From Erythrobacter sp. (GTDB lineage: Bacteria; Pseudomonadota; Alphaproteobacteria; Sphingomonadales; Sphingomonadaceae): a stretch of DNA of 64,000 bases. The notes beneath the pieces are model-generated. The model saw only the letters and a list, made by a program, of their open reading frames with translations. It did no database searches and was not told where the DNA came from. The translations under genes and the position numbers were made by a program. Below, piece by piece: positions 28,696 through 37,541 of this stretch; the first letter of the stretch is position 1; every line of letters starts with the position of its first letter. Location: assembly GCA_023653115.1 (NCBI GenBank), contig JAMNXO010000008.1:17105-81104 (forward strand). The letters run 5' to 3'.

Positions 28696-28783
28696 GTCGC
28701 CCTTCAACGCGCCTTTACCAATTATCAGCCTTTATCCGGCATTGTCCGTAGCGAACCCAGACCAAAAGGGAGGATCGCAGGGC

Positions 28784-29122
28784 GTGACGAGCGGAGCAAG
28801 TCTGAGCGTAACCGATATGCGGCGCGCAGCGCGGCACCCGGTCGATTATCCGGTAATCGTCGAGCATTTCGAGCACGGCGATCTCAAGCTGCACGTCTGC
28901 AATCTTTCGGCCCATGGTTTCATGGTCGATGACGCGCACCAACTTTCGCGCGGCGACCGGATCATTATCCGCCTGCCCGTGGTCGGCCGGATCGAGGCCT
29001 ATGTGATCTGGACACGCGACCTGCGCGCCGGCTTCCAGTTCGAACGGATCATCCGGCTCGACGATTTCATCGGCGTTATCGACGAGCTTCAGCCCAACCC
29101 GCGCCTGCGCCGCTCGCGCTGA
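28784..29122 (+). CDS. PilZ domain protein
   Basis: 112-residue single-domain PilZ protein. The c-di-GMP-binding RxxxR element appears as RRAARHPV (residues ~12-19), followed by VCNLSAHGFMV in place of the usual DxSxxG (Asn replaces Asp), and a hydrophobic beta-barrel core. The GTG at 28784 is chosen from the GGGAGG ribosome binding site 10 bp upstream; the open frame continues upstream inside tyrS without coding character. It may be a c-di-GMP effector, although the Asp to Asn change could weaken binding. Confidence 0.85.
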   Translation: MTSGASLSVTDMRRAARHPVDYPVIVEHFEHGDLKLHVCNLSAHGFMVDDAHQLSRGDRIIIRLPVVGRIEAYVIWTRDLRAGFQFERIIRLDDFIGVIDELQPNPRLRRSR

Positions 29123-29205
29123 TCGCGCGGACGGCCAAGCACAGCTGACACCATCGCAAGTTTCGCCTGCTTGGCAGCGGCCGCGCCGCCTGCCATGGCG
29201 CTCGC

Positions 29206-30474
29206 GTGACCGAACCTACCTCTCCGCTTCAGATTGCCGATTACCGGCGTTACTGGCTCGCGCGCTTCATCGCCGTGTTCGCCACCATGTCGATGGTGGT
29301 GCTGATCGGCTACCAGCTCTACGATGTCGCACGCGCGGACTACGGCATGAGCGTGGCCGAGGCCTCGTTCCAGCTTGGCCTGCTCGGGCTTGCGCAGTTC
29401 ATCCCGCTCTTTGTGTTGACCCCGGTTGCAGGTCTTGCGGCTGACCGGTTTGACCGGCGCTATGTCGCTGCCTTTGCCAACGGGATCGACGGCGTCGTCG
29501 GGGCGCTGCTGGCGGCGCTGACCTGGGCCGATGCGCTCAATATCCCGATCCTGTTCGGACTGGCCGCCGCCCATGGTGCGGCGCGCGTCTTCGTCGGCCC
29601 TTCGATGAGCGCGATTGCGCCCAATATCGTCCCCCCTGCCCTGCTGCCGCGCGCCATCGCGCTGTCCTCGATGGCATGGCAGACCGCCAGCGTTGCCGGG
29701 CCAGCGGTGGGCGGCCTGATCTTTGCCGGATCCGAATGGCTGCCCCATGCGATCTCGGCGGTGATGCTGGGGATCGCGACCTTGCTGATCGTCTCGATCC
29801 GGCCAATCAAAGCACGCCATGATGGCCCGCCGTTGAAGCCGCTGCGCCAGATTATCGAAGGCCTTGTCTATGTCTGGCGCGAACGGTTTCTGCTGGGCTG
29901 CATCACGCTCGATCTGTTCGCGGTGCTGCTGGCAGGCGCAACCGCACTGCTGCCGGTATTTGCGCGCGATATCCTGTTTGTCGGGCCGGAAGGCTTGGGG
30001 CTGATGCGTGCGGCGCCTGCGTTGGGCGCTGCGATCGTGGCGCTGTGGCTCTCGTTCCGTCCGCTTGAACGCGGGGTCGGCATGACAATGCTGTGGGCGG
30101 TTGCGGCCTTCGGGGCCTTCACCATTGCCTTCGCCTTTTCGCGCAACTTCCTGCTGTCGCTCGCAATCCTTGCTGCGATGGGGGCGGTCGACATGGTCTC
30201 GGTGTTCATCCGCTCATCGCTGGTGCAGCTGTTCACGCCGGACGACAAGCGCGGGCGCGTGTCGTCGATCTCGGGCCTCGCGATCTCGGCCTCGAACGAA
30301 TTGGGCGAGATGCAATCGGGCCTCGCCGCCGCTCTGCTCGGCGTTACCGGCGCGGTTGTATTCGGCGGCGCGGGTGCGATATTCGTGACATTGATCTGGG
30401 CGTGGTATTTCCCTGAATTGCGCCGCGCCAGCAGCTTCGAGCCGCAGGAACTCAAGAGAGAGGTAACGACATGA
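29206..30474 (+). CDS. MFS transporter (EntS/MFS_3-like exporter)
   Basis: 422-residue major-facilitator protein with 12 predicted membrane helices. Family features: [18 protein letters not shown] (the loop 2-3 G-x-L-a-D-R motif), [15 protein letters not shown] in helix 5, and [20 protein letters not shown]. Similarity is to the enterobactin-exporter type MFS_3 group, which also includes many uncharacterised drug or metabolite exporters; substrate unknown. The GTG start is supported by family alignment. Its stop overlaps the cysK start (ATGA), so the two are co-transcribed. Confidence 0.88.
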   Translation: MTEPTSPLQIADYRRYWLARFIAVFATMSMVVLIGYQLYDVARADYGMSVAEASFQLGLLGLAQFIPLFVLTPVAGLAADRFDRRYVAAFANGIDGVVGALLAALTWADALNIPILFGLAAAHGAARVFVGPSMSAIAPNIVPPALLPRAIALSSMAWQTASVAGPAVGGLIFAGSEWLPHAISAVMLGIATLLIVSIRPIKARHDGPPLKPLRQIIEGLVYVWRERFLLGCITLDLFAVLLAGATALLPVFARDILFVGPEGLGLMRAAPALGAAIVALWLSFRPLERGVGMTMLWAVAAFGAFTIAFAFSRNFLLSLAILAAMGAVDMVSVFIRSSLVQLFTPDDKRGRVSSISGLAISASNELGEMQSGLAAALLGVTGAVVFGGAGAIFVTLIWAWYFPELRRASSFEPQELKREVTT

Positions 30475-31391
30475 AAGCCGACTCCATCCTCGCCACCATC
30501 GGCGGCACCCCGCACATCCGCCTCGCACGGATGTTCCCCGACCACGAGGTGTGGGTGAAGTCGGAACGCTCCAATCCCGGCGGCTCGATCAAGGACCGCA
30601 TCGCGCTCGCGATGATCGAGGATGCCGAGGCACGCGGCGCATTGAAGCCCGGCGGCATGATCGTCGAGCCGACCAGCGGCAACACAGGGATCGGCCTTGC
30701 GATGGTCGCCGCGGTCAAAGGCTACAAGCTGGTGCTGGTGATGCCCGAATCGATGTCGATCGAGCGCCGCCGCCTGATGCTGGCCTATGGCGCGAGTTTC
30801 GACCTCACCCCCCGCGAGAAGGGCATGAAGGGCGCGATCGAACGGGCGCAGGAATTGGTCGAACAAACCCCGGGCGCATGGATGCCGAGCCAGTTCGACA
30901 ATGCCGCCAACCCGGCCATCCACGCCCGCACCACGGCACTGGAAATCCTCGCCGACTTTGCCGACGCACCGATTGACGTGATGATCACAGGGGTCGGCAC
31001 CGGTGGGCACCTCACCGGCTGCGCCGAGGAACTGAAGAAGCACTGGGCCGGGTTCAAGGCTTACGGTGTCGAACCGGAACTTTCGCCGGTGATCAATGGC
31101 GGCCAGCCCGGCCCCCACCCGATCCAGGGCATCGGTGCAGGCTTCATTCCCGGCAATCTCCACACCGCGGTAATCGACGGCGCCATCACGGTTGGCGCCG
31201 AGGAAGCGCGCGAAATGGCCCGCCGCGCGGCGCGCGAAGAGGGAATGCTCGTGGGCATTTCTTCAGGCGCGACGCTGGCGGCGATTGCCAAGAAGCTCGC
31301 TGAACTACCTGCTGGCTCGCGCGTGCTCGGGTTCAATTACGATACCGGTGAACGTTATCTCTCGGTGCCGGACTTCCTGCCGGTCGAATAG
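30471..31391 (+). CDS. cysK: Cysteine synthase A
   Basis: PLP-dependent O-acetylserine sulfhydrylase making L-cysteine. The PLP lysine lies in [13 protein letters not shown], the substrate loop in [14 protein letters not shown], the phosphate-binding loop in [11 protein letters not shown], and the C-terminal landmark is [10 protein letters not shown]. The 306-residue length is typical. The ATG overlaps the MFS gene stop, an unusual pairing that raises the possibility of a linked cysteine or thiol exporter, which is inference only. Confidence 0.95.
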   Translation: MKADSILATIGGTPHIRLARMFPDHEVWVKSERSNPGGSIKDRIALAMIEDAEARGALKPGGMIVEPTSGNTGIGLAMVAAVKGYKLVLVMPESMSIERRRLMLAYGASFDLTPREKGMKGAIERAQELVEQTPGAWMPSQFDNAANPAIHARTTALEILADFADAPIDVMITGVGTGGHLTGCAEELKKHWAGFKAYGVEPELSPVINGGQPGPHPIQGIGAGFIPGNLHTAVIDGAITVGAEEAREMARRAAREEGMLVGISSGATLAAIAKKLAELPAGSRVLGFNYDTGERYLSVPDFLPVE

Positions 31392-31394
31392 GAC

Positions 31395-32666
31395 TCAGGG
31401 CGCGGGCGGCTGGGTCTGGGCGAGGATGATCGCCAGACCCACCGACAGACCTGCGACAAAGCGTTCGCGTCCGGTTTCGAGATATTCCTCGAGGCTGTGG
31501 GTCCGCCCGCCGCCCGCGCCGGTGCCGATCGTGAGCGCGGGGATGCCAAGGCTCATCGGAATGTTGCTGTCGGTCGAGGATTCGTCGAGCCGCGCGGCAA
31601 AGCCTGCCGCTTGGGCAGCTGCCAGCGCATCGCGCACCAGCGGGTGATCAGCGGGCGTGGCGCCGGCCGGACGATCACCGATCAGCTGCGGATCGAGCGA
31701 GATTGACCCGGCCCGCACCGAGCGCGCCGCGTTTTCCGCTGCAACCCCTGCTTCGGCGGCGGCCATTAAGTCCTGTTCGAGCTGACGCAGCACTGCCGGA
31801 TCGCTTGACCGCATATCGATCTCGAGCTGGACCAGATCGGGGATCGCATTGACCGACGTGCCCCCACTGACGACAGTGGCGGCATAGGTTGTCCGGGGTT
31901 CGGCAGGCACCTTGACGGTGTAAATCCCGCGCACCGCTTCCGCCATCGCCGCCATCGGATTGACGATCCCGAACGCGCCATAGCTGTGCCCGCCCGGCCC
32001 CTTGAACCCGAGCCGGTAGCGCCGCGAGCCAACCGCAGCATGGACCACCCGCGCCGCATCGGCATTATCGACGGAAAGAAACGCCCCGATCCGCCCCTTA
32101 TAGGCGCCCTTGGTAACAAGGTGGCGCACGCCGCGCAGATCGCCCGCGCCCTCCTCGCCCACCGAGCCGACGAACAGGATCGGTTGGCGCGTGTTGACCT
32201 TGTTGGCTTCCAGCAGACGCACCCACGCGAGGATCGAGGCAAGGCCGAGGCTGTCATCCCCGATCCCCGGCGCCAGCAACCGCTCGCCCTCGCGGGTGAC
32301 ATTGATCGGCGTGCCTTCGGGAAACACAGTGTCGAGGTGGGCGGAGACGACGAACACCGGCCCGTCTGTCATTCCGGGGCGCAGCGCGAGAACATTGCCT
32401 TCTGCATCGATGCTCACATCGGTGAGCCCGGCATCGCGCAGCATCTGTGCAAACAAGGCGGCGCGCTTGGCCTCCTTGAAGGGCGGCGCGGGGGTTTCGG
32501 TGATGCGGATAAGATCGGCGATGACTTGATCATATTGCGCATCCAGCTGCGCCCGCATCGGTGCGGGCAAGTGGCCAGCCTGCATCGGCTCTGCCGCCAG
32601 CGGCGCCGTTGCCACAGGAGCCGCAATCGCCATTGCCAGCGCGAGCGTGAACCACCGCTTTGCCAT
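31395..32666 (-). CDS. Exported M20 family metallopeptidase
   Basis: 423-residue zinc peptidase of the M20/ArgE-DapE superfamily. Starting at the ATG at 32666 gives a signal peptide (FTLALAMAIAAPVATAPLAA). Metal ligands are recognisable: SAHLDTVFPEG (His, Asp), APGIGDDSLGLASILA (bridging Asp), GEEGAGDLRG (Glu-Glu), SVDNAD, and terminal GGRTHSLEEYLE. The dimerisation domain lies between, including GPGGHSYGAFG. A periplasmic di- or tripeptidase role is likely. It converges on cysK with a 3-bp gap. Confidence 0.92.
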   Translation of the reverse strand: MAKRWFTLALAMAIAAPVATAPLAAEPMQAGHLPAPMRAQLDAQYDQVIADLIRITETPAPPFKEAKRAALFAQMLRDAGLTDVSIDAEGNVLALRPGMTDGPVFVVSAHLDTVFPEGTPINVTREGERLLAPGIGDDSLGLASILAWVRLLEANKVNTRQPILFVGSVGEEGAGDLRGVRHLVTKGAYKGRIGAFLSVDNADAARVVHAAVGSRRYRLGFKGPGGHSYGAFGIVNPMAAMAEAVRGIYTVKVPAEPRTTYAATVVSGGTSVNAIPDLVQLEIDMRSSDPAVLRQLEQDLMAAAEAGVAAENAARSVRAGSISLDPQLIGDRPAGATPADHPLVRDALAAAQAAGFAARLDESSTDSNIPMSLGIPALTIGTGAGGGRTHSLEEYLETGRERFVAGLSVGLAIILAQTQPPAP

Positions 32667-32897
32667 CGTAAGATATTCTCCTGTCATTGCCCGGCGATCA
32701 AATCCGCCGCGGGGCGCCCGTTACGCTGATTGTGTGACCGATCCGCCCGGCGCTGACCAGCCAGCGTCTCTAGGCGTCCCCAAAACCCTGCGCGCGCGGG
32801 CCATTATTTGCGCGCGAAGTGCAAGTCGTTAACCGCGCCCCGCTAATGAGGCCACGACCTGCCAGAAATCATTCCAGCGGATCGGGAGACGGCGCAA

Positions 32898-33371
32898 ATG
32901 GAATTCGTCATGCTCGAATCGCGCGGCGGCAATTATCTTGTCGTGGCGCAGAACATTGCATGGCTGCGCACCGCCGAAAATGGACAGACGAGTGTCGGGA
33001 TTGTTGGCGGTCAGCCGCTACTGGTGGTCGGCTCGATCCAGGACGTCGCAGACAAGATTCTGACCGCTGCGTCCGAAGCCAAGTCTGCTTCTGCTGAACC
33101 GGCCGCCGCGGCACAGCCTGCCGTCCCGGAGCCCGCTCCTACGCCTGTTGTGGCTGAAGTGCCCGCACCGCAACCCGAAGCCGAGCCCGAACCTGCGCCG
33201 CCGCCTGAACCCGTGTGCGAAGCTGTGGCCGACACGGCTCCGCCCGCCAAGCCGAGCGAACGCACCCGGCCGATACCTGCCAGGCCGATGACCCTGTCGG
33301 ATCGCCTCGCGCTGACCGTTGCTCCCAAGGTGACTGCGGGCAGCCAGCGCTTCATGGGTGTGAACGAATAG
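32898..33371 (+). CDS. Hypothetical protein with short beta module and Ala/Pro-rich linker
   Basis: 157 residues; not a family I can name. Residues 1-55 form a compact predicted beta unit (NYLVVAQNIAWLRTAENG, VGIVGGQPLLVVGS, then helix IQDVADKIL) that loosely resembles FlbD-like or LytTR-type modules. Residues ~60-125 are an Ala/Pro/Glu-rich disordered linker, and the last ~25 residues (MTLSDRLALTVAPKVTAG) look conserved. Ribosome binding site GGGAG lies 12 bp before the ATG. No signal peptide. It stands alone, with 231 bp of spacer upstream. Confidence 0.7.
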   Translation: MEFVMLESRGGNYLVVAQNIAWLRTAENGQTSVGIVGGQPLLVVGSIQDVADKILTAASEAKSASAEPAAAAQPAVPEPAPTPVVAEVPAPQPEAEPEPAPPPEPVCEAVADTAPPAKPSERTRPIPARPMTLSDRLALTVAPKVTAGSQRFMGVNE

Positions 33372-33390
33372 GCAAGCGGCCCGCGCGGTT

Positions 33391-34290
33391 TCACTCCGCC
33401 GCCAGAATTTCCGCTGCCGCGCCCGCCATCTTGGCGTTGCTGTGGCCGACACCCGGCACCGTCACCAGCGTCCAGCCAAAGCGCGCCTTGCGCTCCGCTG
33501 CGGCCCGCTCGCCTGCCGCGTAGAAGGCCAGACCGCGCGCAAACCGGTGCGGGCCTTGCGCATCGGCTTCGGGCGTCTTGCGCAGATCGGGGTCAGACCG
33601 ATCAGTGTCCGCAGTGCCGAGCAGCACCGTCAACCGCTTGCCCAGCGCTGCTGTAAGCCCTCGCTCATCGACGGGCGCTTCGCCAAGACCGTAGGGGAAC
33701 CCGGTCGCCGGATCGGGCATGGTGTACCAACCGGCGTTGGCGGCAATCGCCTGCTCGATCCGCGCCTCGGGAATGAACAGGACGTAGCGGTGAACGAACT
33801 GCGCGCCCGCGGAATGACCGTAGATGGTATAGCGCGGGGCATTGGTGCCGAACCGCTTGCGGACATCATCGAACAGCGGTTCGATCGCCGCGAATGACCA
33901 CAAAGCGCGCGGGCGCGGGGTGCCGTCGGCTTGGGCAAAATAGCCGGTATTATAACCGCGCGAGCCGGGAAAATCGGCGGCTCCGAACTGCGGAACAATC
34001 GCGATAAAGCCGTGCCGGCGCGCCAGATCGGCCCATTCGTCGCGGTAGCGATCGGCATCGCGCTTCACCCCGTGCATAACGAAAACCACCGGCGTTTCGG
34101 GGGTAACCTGATCGGGCAGCTGGTAATAAACAGGAAGAGGCGGGCCTTCCCAAGCGGTGAAGGTGAACTGGCCTGCAGCAGGTAACGCCTGCTCGCTGAC
34201 GGGCGGTTGGGGCGCGCGGAACAGCGTAACGACACCCGCGATCAGCAGCAGCGCCCCTGCCAGTGCCAGCCAAATCCGCCGCATTGTCAT
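33391..34290 (-). CDS. Exported alpha/beta hydrolase (esterase-like)
   Basis: 299-residue alpha/beta hydrolase with an N-terminal membrane anchor or signal (IWLALAGALLLIAGVVTLF). The nucleophile elbow is GHSAG in YTIYGHSAGAQFVHRY; the oxyanion strand is VVFVMHGVKRDADRYRDEW and the catalytic His is probably GVGHSNAKM. The fold resembles poly(3-hydroxybutyrate) depolymerase-like esterases. The ATG at 34290 or 34284 is preferred over the upstream one because the hydrophobic anchor follows directly. Substrate unknown. Confidence 0.85.
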   Translation of the reverse strand: MTMRRIWLALAGALLLIAGVVTLFRAPQPPVSEQALPAAGQFTFTAWEGPPLPVYYQLPDQVTPETPVVFVMHGVKRDADRYRDEWADLARRHGFIAIVPQFGAADFPGSRGYNTGYFAQADGTPRPRALWSFAAIEPLFDDVRKRFGTNAPRYTIYGHSAGAQFVHRYVLFIPEARIEQAIAANAGWYTMPDPATGFPYGLGEAPVDERGLTAALGKRLTVLLGTADTDRSDPDLRKTPEADAQGPHRFARGLAFYAAGERAAAERKARFGWTLVTVPGVGHSNAKMAGAAAEILAAE

Positions 34291-34381
34291 GCCCCGCTCT
34301 GTTTCCGTTGTCCTCCGATACGACAAGGGCCGCCATGCGCAAACATGGCGGCCTGAAAAAGTCGCGTTTCGCGTGAAGGGC

Positions 34382-36187
34382 TCAGGCGGCCGTGGCGAAG
34401 GCCTCTGCCGGCAGCTTCATCATGTATTCGCTGCCCGCTTCCAGCTTGCGCCGCAGTGCGCCCGCGTCCGGCAGGAAGCGTTCGGCGTAGTAGTTGGCCG
34501 AAACCAGCTTCGCTTCGTAGAACGCCTTGTCTTCCGGCGCGCCCGCCAGCTTGGTCAGCGCGACCTTGGCCATCTTCAGCCAGAAGAAGCCGAGCGTCAC
34601 GATGCCCATGATGTGCATGTAGTGATGCGCGCCTGCACCGAGGTGGTTGGGGTTGGCCATCGCATTCTGCATGAACCACATGGTCGCCGCCTTCTGCTCG
34701 CTCAGCGCCTTTTCGAGGCGCTCGGCCACCGGCGCGAGTTCGGCGACCTGCTTGGCCGAGGCGATTTCCTCGTCGATCATGGCAAAGAACGCCTGGATCG
34801 CCTTGCCACCGCCGGCGGCGAGCTTGCGGCCGCACAGGTCCATCGCCTGCACGCCGTTGGCGCCTTCGTAGATCATGGCAATGCGGCTATCGCGCACGAA
34901 CTGTTCCATGCCCCATTCCTTGACGTAGCCGTGCCCGCCATAGACCTGCTGCATATTGGTGGCGATGTCGTAGCCCTTGTCGGTGCCGTAGCCCTTGATC
35001 ACCGGGGTCATCAGACCGATCAGCAAATCGGCCATCTCGCGCTCTTCAGGGGTCTGCGCCTTGTGCGTCAGATCGACCTGTAGCGCGCCCCACAGGCACA
35101 GCGCCCGCATGCTTTCGGTGAACACCTTGGCGTCCATCAGCATCCGGCGCACATCGGGGTGGACGAAGATCGGATCGGCCTTGGCCGCGGGATCAGCCGG
35201 GCCGGTGAGCGCACGGCCCTGACGGCGATCGAGCGCGTAGGTCACGGCGTTCTGATAGGCGACTTCGGCCTGGGCATAGCCCTGTATGCCGACCCCAAGG
35301 CGCGCGGCGTTCATCATGATGAACATCGCGGCGAGACCCTTGTTCTCCTCGCCCACCATGAAGCCGGTCGCGCCGTCATAGTTCAGCAGGCAGGTGGCGT
35401 TGCCGTGAATGCCCATCTTCTTTTCGATCGAGCCGCAGGTGACACCGTTGCGCTGCGCCGGTTCGCCGTTTTCATCGAGCAGGAACTTGGGGACGATGAA
35501 GAGCGAGATGCCCTTGGTGCTGTCGGGCGCCCCCGGAGTCTTGGCCAGCACCAGATGGATGATGTTGCTGGTGAGATCATGCTCACCGGCCGAGATGAAG
35601 ATCTTGGTGCCAGTGATCGCGTAGCTGCCATCGCCGTTCGGCACGGCCTTGGTGCGGATCATGCCGAGATCGGTGCCGCAATGGGGCTCGGTCAGGTTCA
35701 TCGTGCCCGACCATTCGCCCGAGATCATCTTGGGGACGTAAGCAGCCTTCTGCTCGTCCGAACCCTTGGCAAGGATCGCCGAGATCGCACCGGCGGTGAG
35801 GCCGGGATACATAGCGAAGGCCTGGTTGGCGGTACCGGTGTATTCCTCCAGCACGAAGCCGAGCACGTGCGGCAGACCCTGCCCGCCGAACTCCTCCGGC
35901 TGGGCCAGCGTGCCCCAACCGCTTTCGACATAGGCCTGATAGGCCTCCTTGAATCCGGGGGGCGTGGTGACGCTGCCGTCCTCGTGGCGGGTGCAGCCAT
36001 GCTCGTCACCCGCCTGATTGACCGGCGCAAGCACCTCGGCGCAGAACTTGCCGGCCTCGTTGATCACGGTGTCGATCATGTCGGGCGTGGCGTTCTCGAA
36101 ACCCGGCAGGTTGCCGTAGCTCGCCAGATCGAGCACTTCGTTGACGATGAAACGCGTGTCGCGGGTGGGCGCGGTGTAGGTCGGCAT
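34382..36187 (-). CDS. Acyl-CoA dehydrogenase (DmdC-like, long form)
   Basis: FAD-dependent acyl-CoA dehydrogenase of 601 residues, the long form with an extra C-terminal domain (residues ~470-601, with HHYMHIMGIVTLGFFWLKMAK) seen in DmdC/AidB-type enzymes. Core landmarks: NLTEPHCGTDLGMIRTKA, YAITGTKIFISAGEHDL, YGGHGYVKEWGMEQFVRD and the presumed catalytic Glu in AMIYEGANGVQAMDL. It may act on methylmercaptopropionyl-CoA or medium-chain acyl-CoAs. A MerR regulator gene lies 49 bp upstream on the same strand and probably controls it. Confidence 0.92.
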   Translation of the reverse strand: MPTYTAPTRDTRFIVNEVLDLASYGNLPGFENATPDMIDTVINEAGKFCAEVLAPVNQAGDEHGCTRHEDGSVTTPPGFKEAYQAYVESGWGTLAQPEEFGGQGLPHVLGFVLEEYTGTANQAFAMYPGLTAGAISAILAKGSDEQKAAYVPKMISGEWSGTMNLTEPHCGTDLGMIRTKAVPNGDGSYAITGTKIFISAGEHDLTSNIIHLVLAKTPGAPDSTKGISLFIVPKFLLDENGEPAQRNGVTCGSIEKKMGIHGNATCLLNYDGATGFMVGEENKGLAAMFIMMNAARLGVGIQGYAQAEVAYQNAVTYALDRRQGRALTGPADPAAKADPIFVHPDVRRMLMDAKVFTESMRALCLWGALQVDLTHKAQTPEEREMADLLIGLMTPVIKGYGTDKGYDIATNMQQVYGGHGYVKEWGMEQFVRDSRIAMIYEGANGVQAMDLCGRKLAAGGGKAIQAFFAMIDEEIASAKQVAELAPVAERLEKALSEQKAATMWFMQNAMANPNHLGAGAHHYMHIMGIVTLGFFWLKMAKVALTKLAGAPEDKAFYEAKLVSANYYAERFLPDAGALRRKLEAGSEYMMKLPAEAFATAA

Positions 36188-36236
36188 GGCGGGATCCCTC
36201 GGGTAGTCTTGAACGGTAAACAGGCGTGAAGTCGGC

Positions 36237-36701
36237 TCAGCCGAGGTCGAGCTTCTCGATCTCGGCGACGAAATCAGTCAGCTCCTTGATCGAGCTATCG
36301 ATATCGTCGCGCTGGGCCTTCAACTTGTCGATGTGGGTGCGGCACTTGGCGATGGTCACGCGGCGCTGCTCGACCCGGCCATCATCCAGATCGTAGAGAT
36401 CGATCATCTCGCGGATTTCGGTGAGACTGAATCCGACATTCTTGGCGCGCATGATCCACGCAAGCCGCGCGCGATCGCGCTTGGAATAGACGCGGGTAAG
36501 GCCGACGCGGGCCGGGTTGATCAGCCCCTCGTCCTCGTAGAACCGCAACGCGCGGGCGGTGCAGCCGAATTCCGAGGTGAGATCGGAGATGGTGAACTGT
36601 TCGCGCGCATGGATGTCGGGCCGGTCAAGATGCGCACCGTTACGGCGCGGCTCGGCCTCGGCATTCTTGGCGGACGTATCGTGAGCGGGTGCAGTAGCCA
36701 T
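36237..36701 (-). CDS. MerR family transcriptional regulator
   Basis: About 154 residues. The N-terminal winged helix-turn-helix reads FTISDLTSEFGCTARALRFYEDEGLINPARVG then VYSKRDRARLAWIMRAKNVGFSLTEIREMIDLYD, followed by a dimerisation coiled coil (HIDKLKAQRDDIDSSIKELTDF). No metal-binding cysteines are seen at the C-terminus. It is like the LiuR/PsrA-linked MerR regulators of acyl-CoA catabolism, fitting its place just before the acyl-CoA dehydrogenase gene. Start is Met at 36701 or 36713; a GGAAGG better suits 36701. Confidence 0.9.
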   Translation of the reverse strand: MATAPAHDTSAKNAEAEPRRNGAHLDRPDIHAREQFTISDLTSEFGCTARALRFYEDEGLINPARVGLTRVYSKRDRARLAWIMRAKNVGFSLTEIREMIDLYDLDDGRVEQRRVTIAKCRTHIDKLKAQRDDIDSSIKELTDFVAEIEKLDLG

Positions 36702-36733
36702 GCCCCGGGTCATACCTTCCGTTTACGTGAGCG

Positions 36734-37129
36734 TCAAGTCATTACCCTCACGAGAACCGGTCCACTCTCGCCCGAAACAACCTCCCGGTAGAAGCAGCTT
36801 GGCGCGCCGGTGTGGCACGTCGGGCCCGCTGGACGGGCTCGAATCACCAGCGCGTCCTGATCACAATCGACCAGCACCTTCTGAACGGTAAGGAAGTTGC
36901 CTGAGGTTTCGCCTTTCAACCACAGCGCCTGGCGCGAACGCGACCAGAAATGCACCTTCCCGCTCGCCAGCGTCAGATCGAGCGCCTCGCGGTTCATATG
37001 CGCGACCACCAGCACGGCCAGCGATTCCGCATCAACCACCACCGCCGTAAGCAATCCGGCAGCATCAAACTTGGGTGCAAACATCGCGCCCTGCTCGCGC
37101 TCGTCGGTCGTCAGCGATGCATCAACCAT
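36734..37129 (-). CDS. hisI: Phosphoribosyl-AMP cyclohydrolase
   Basis: Zinc enzyme of histidine biosynthesis that opens the adenine ring of PR-AMP. Signatures: [62 protein letters not shown] and SCFYREV, containing the Zn Cys residues. The ATG at 37129 is chosen because GGAG lies 7 bp upstream; it yields 131 residues without the HisE domain, the normal alphaproteobacterial split form. It is first in a minus-strand run with the MerR and acyl-CoA dehydrogenase genes. Confidence 0.96.
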   Translation of the reverse strand: MVDASLTTDEREQGAMFAPKFDAAGLLTAVVVDAESLAVLVVAHMNREALDLTLASGKVHFWSRSRQALWLKGETSGNFLTVQKVLVDCDQDALVIRARPAGPTCHTGAPSCFYREVVSGESGPVLVRVMT

Positions 37130-37259
37130 AGGTGAACTCCGAGAGACAGGGCATGACATTGCCGCAGGCTGCGACCGGATTCAATCATGCCGAAAACGGC
37201 GCGCTCATGCGCGGAATGTTGCACGATCACAACAGCAGCTTGCAAAAAATGTCCAGCCA

Positions 37260-37541
37260 CGCGGTTAGGCCTTCCGCATTGCCGGAGGGGGTGAAAGAAA
37301 GCCGCAGGAACTTCCCGCAAGGGGGTTCTCCACCGAATACCGGCATCGCCTGATGCCAGGTTCTGGGGGTGACCGGACCGCAGACTGGCAGCGGGGTGCC
37401 AGCGCGACCGGTTGAACGATAAAGGACAGGATCCTGATGGCCAAGCTAGGGGGTTGGTCGTCATGGCCCGCAAGGGTGGATCCAAACCGTTTCGTCACGC
37501 GGCGCCCGAGGCTCACAAGGCCTCGGGCGTTTCGTTTTTCA
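37260..37541 (+). ncRNA. Candidate structured RNA ending at an orphan terminator
   Basis: The 380 bp between hisI and comF contain no convincing ORF but do hold hairpins on the plus strand: a stem capped by a GCAA tetraloop (37308-37328), a perfect 6-bp stem GGCATC/GATGCC (37342-37357), and a nested stem CTGGCA/TGCCAG inside ACCGG/CCGGT (37372-37412). They precede a textbook plus-strand terminator at 37503-37540. No plus-strand gene lies upstream for kilobases, so a stand-alone transcript is likely. I compared it by eye with tmRNA, RNase P, SRP and 6S RNA and matched none. The 5' end is unknown. Confidence 0.45.
37503..37540 (+). terminator. Strong rho-independent terminator, plus strand
   Basis: A perfect 10-bp GC-rich stem (37503-37512 with 37520-37529) closes a 7-nt loop and is followed by TTTCGTTTTT. 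Polarity is plus-strand only. The comF stop codon (minus strand) falls in the loop, so the terminator does not belong to comF. Confidence 0.88.

Noticed and set aside
37132..37353. Plus-strand ORF of 73 codons in the hisI-comF spacer
   Set aside because: Overlaps the hisI 5' end, mixed codon usage and no homologue-like segments; the region is better explained as structured RNA.
37260..37541. tmRNA, RNase P, SRP or 6S RNA identity for the structured region
   Set aside because: No T-loop/CCA end or tag codons, no RNase P core strings, no SRP tetraloop region; assignment would be a guess.
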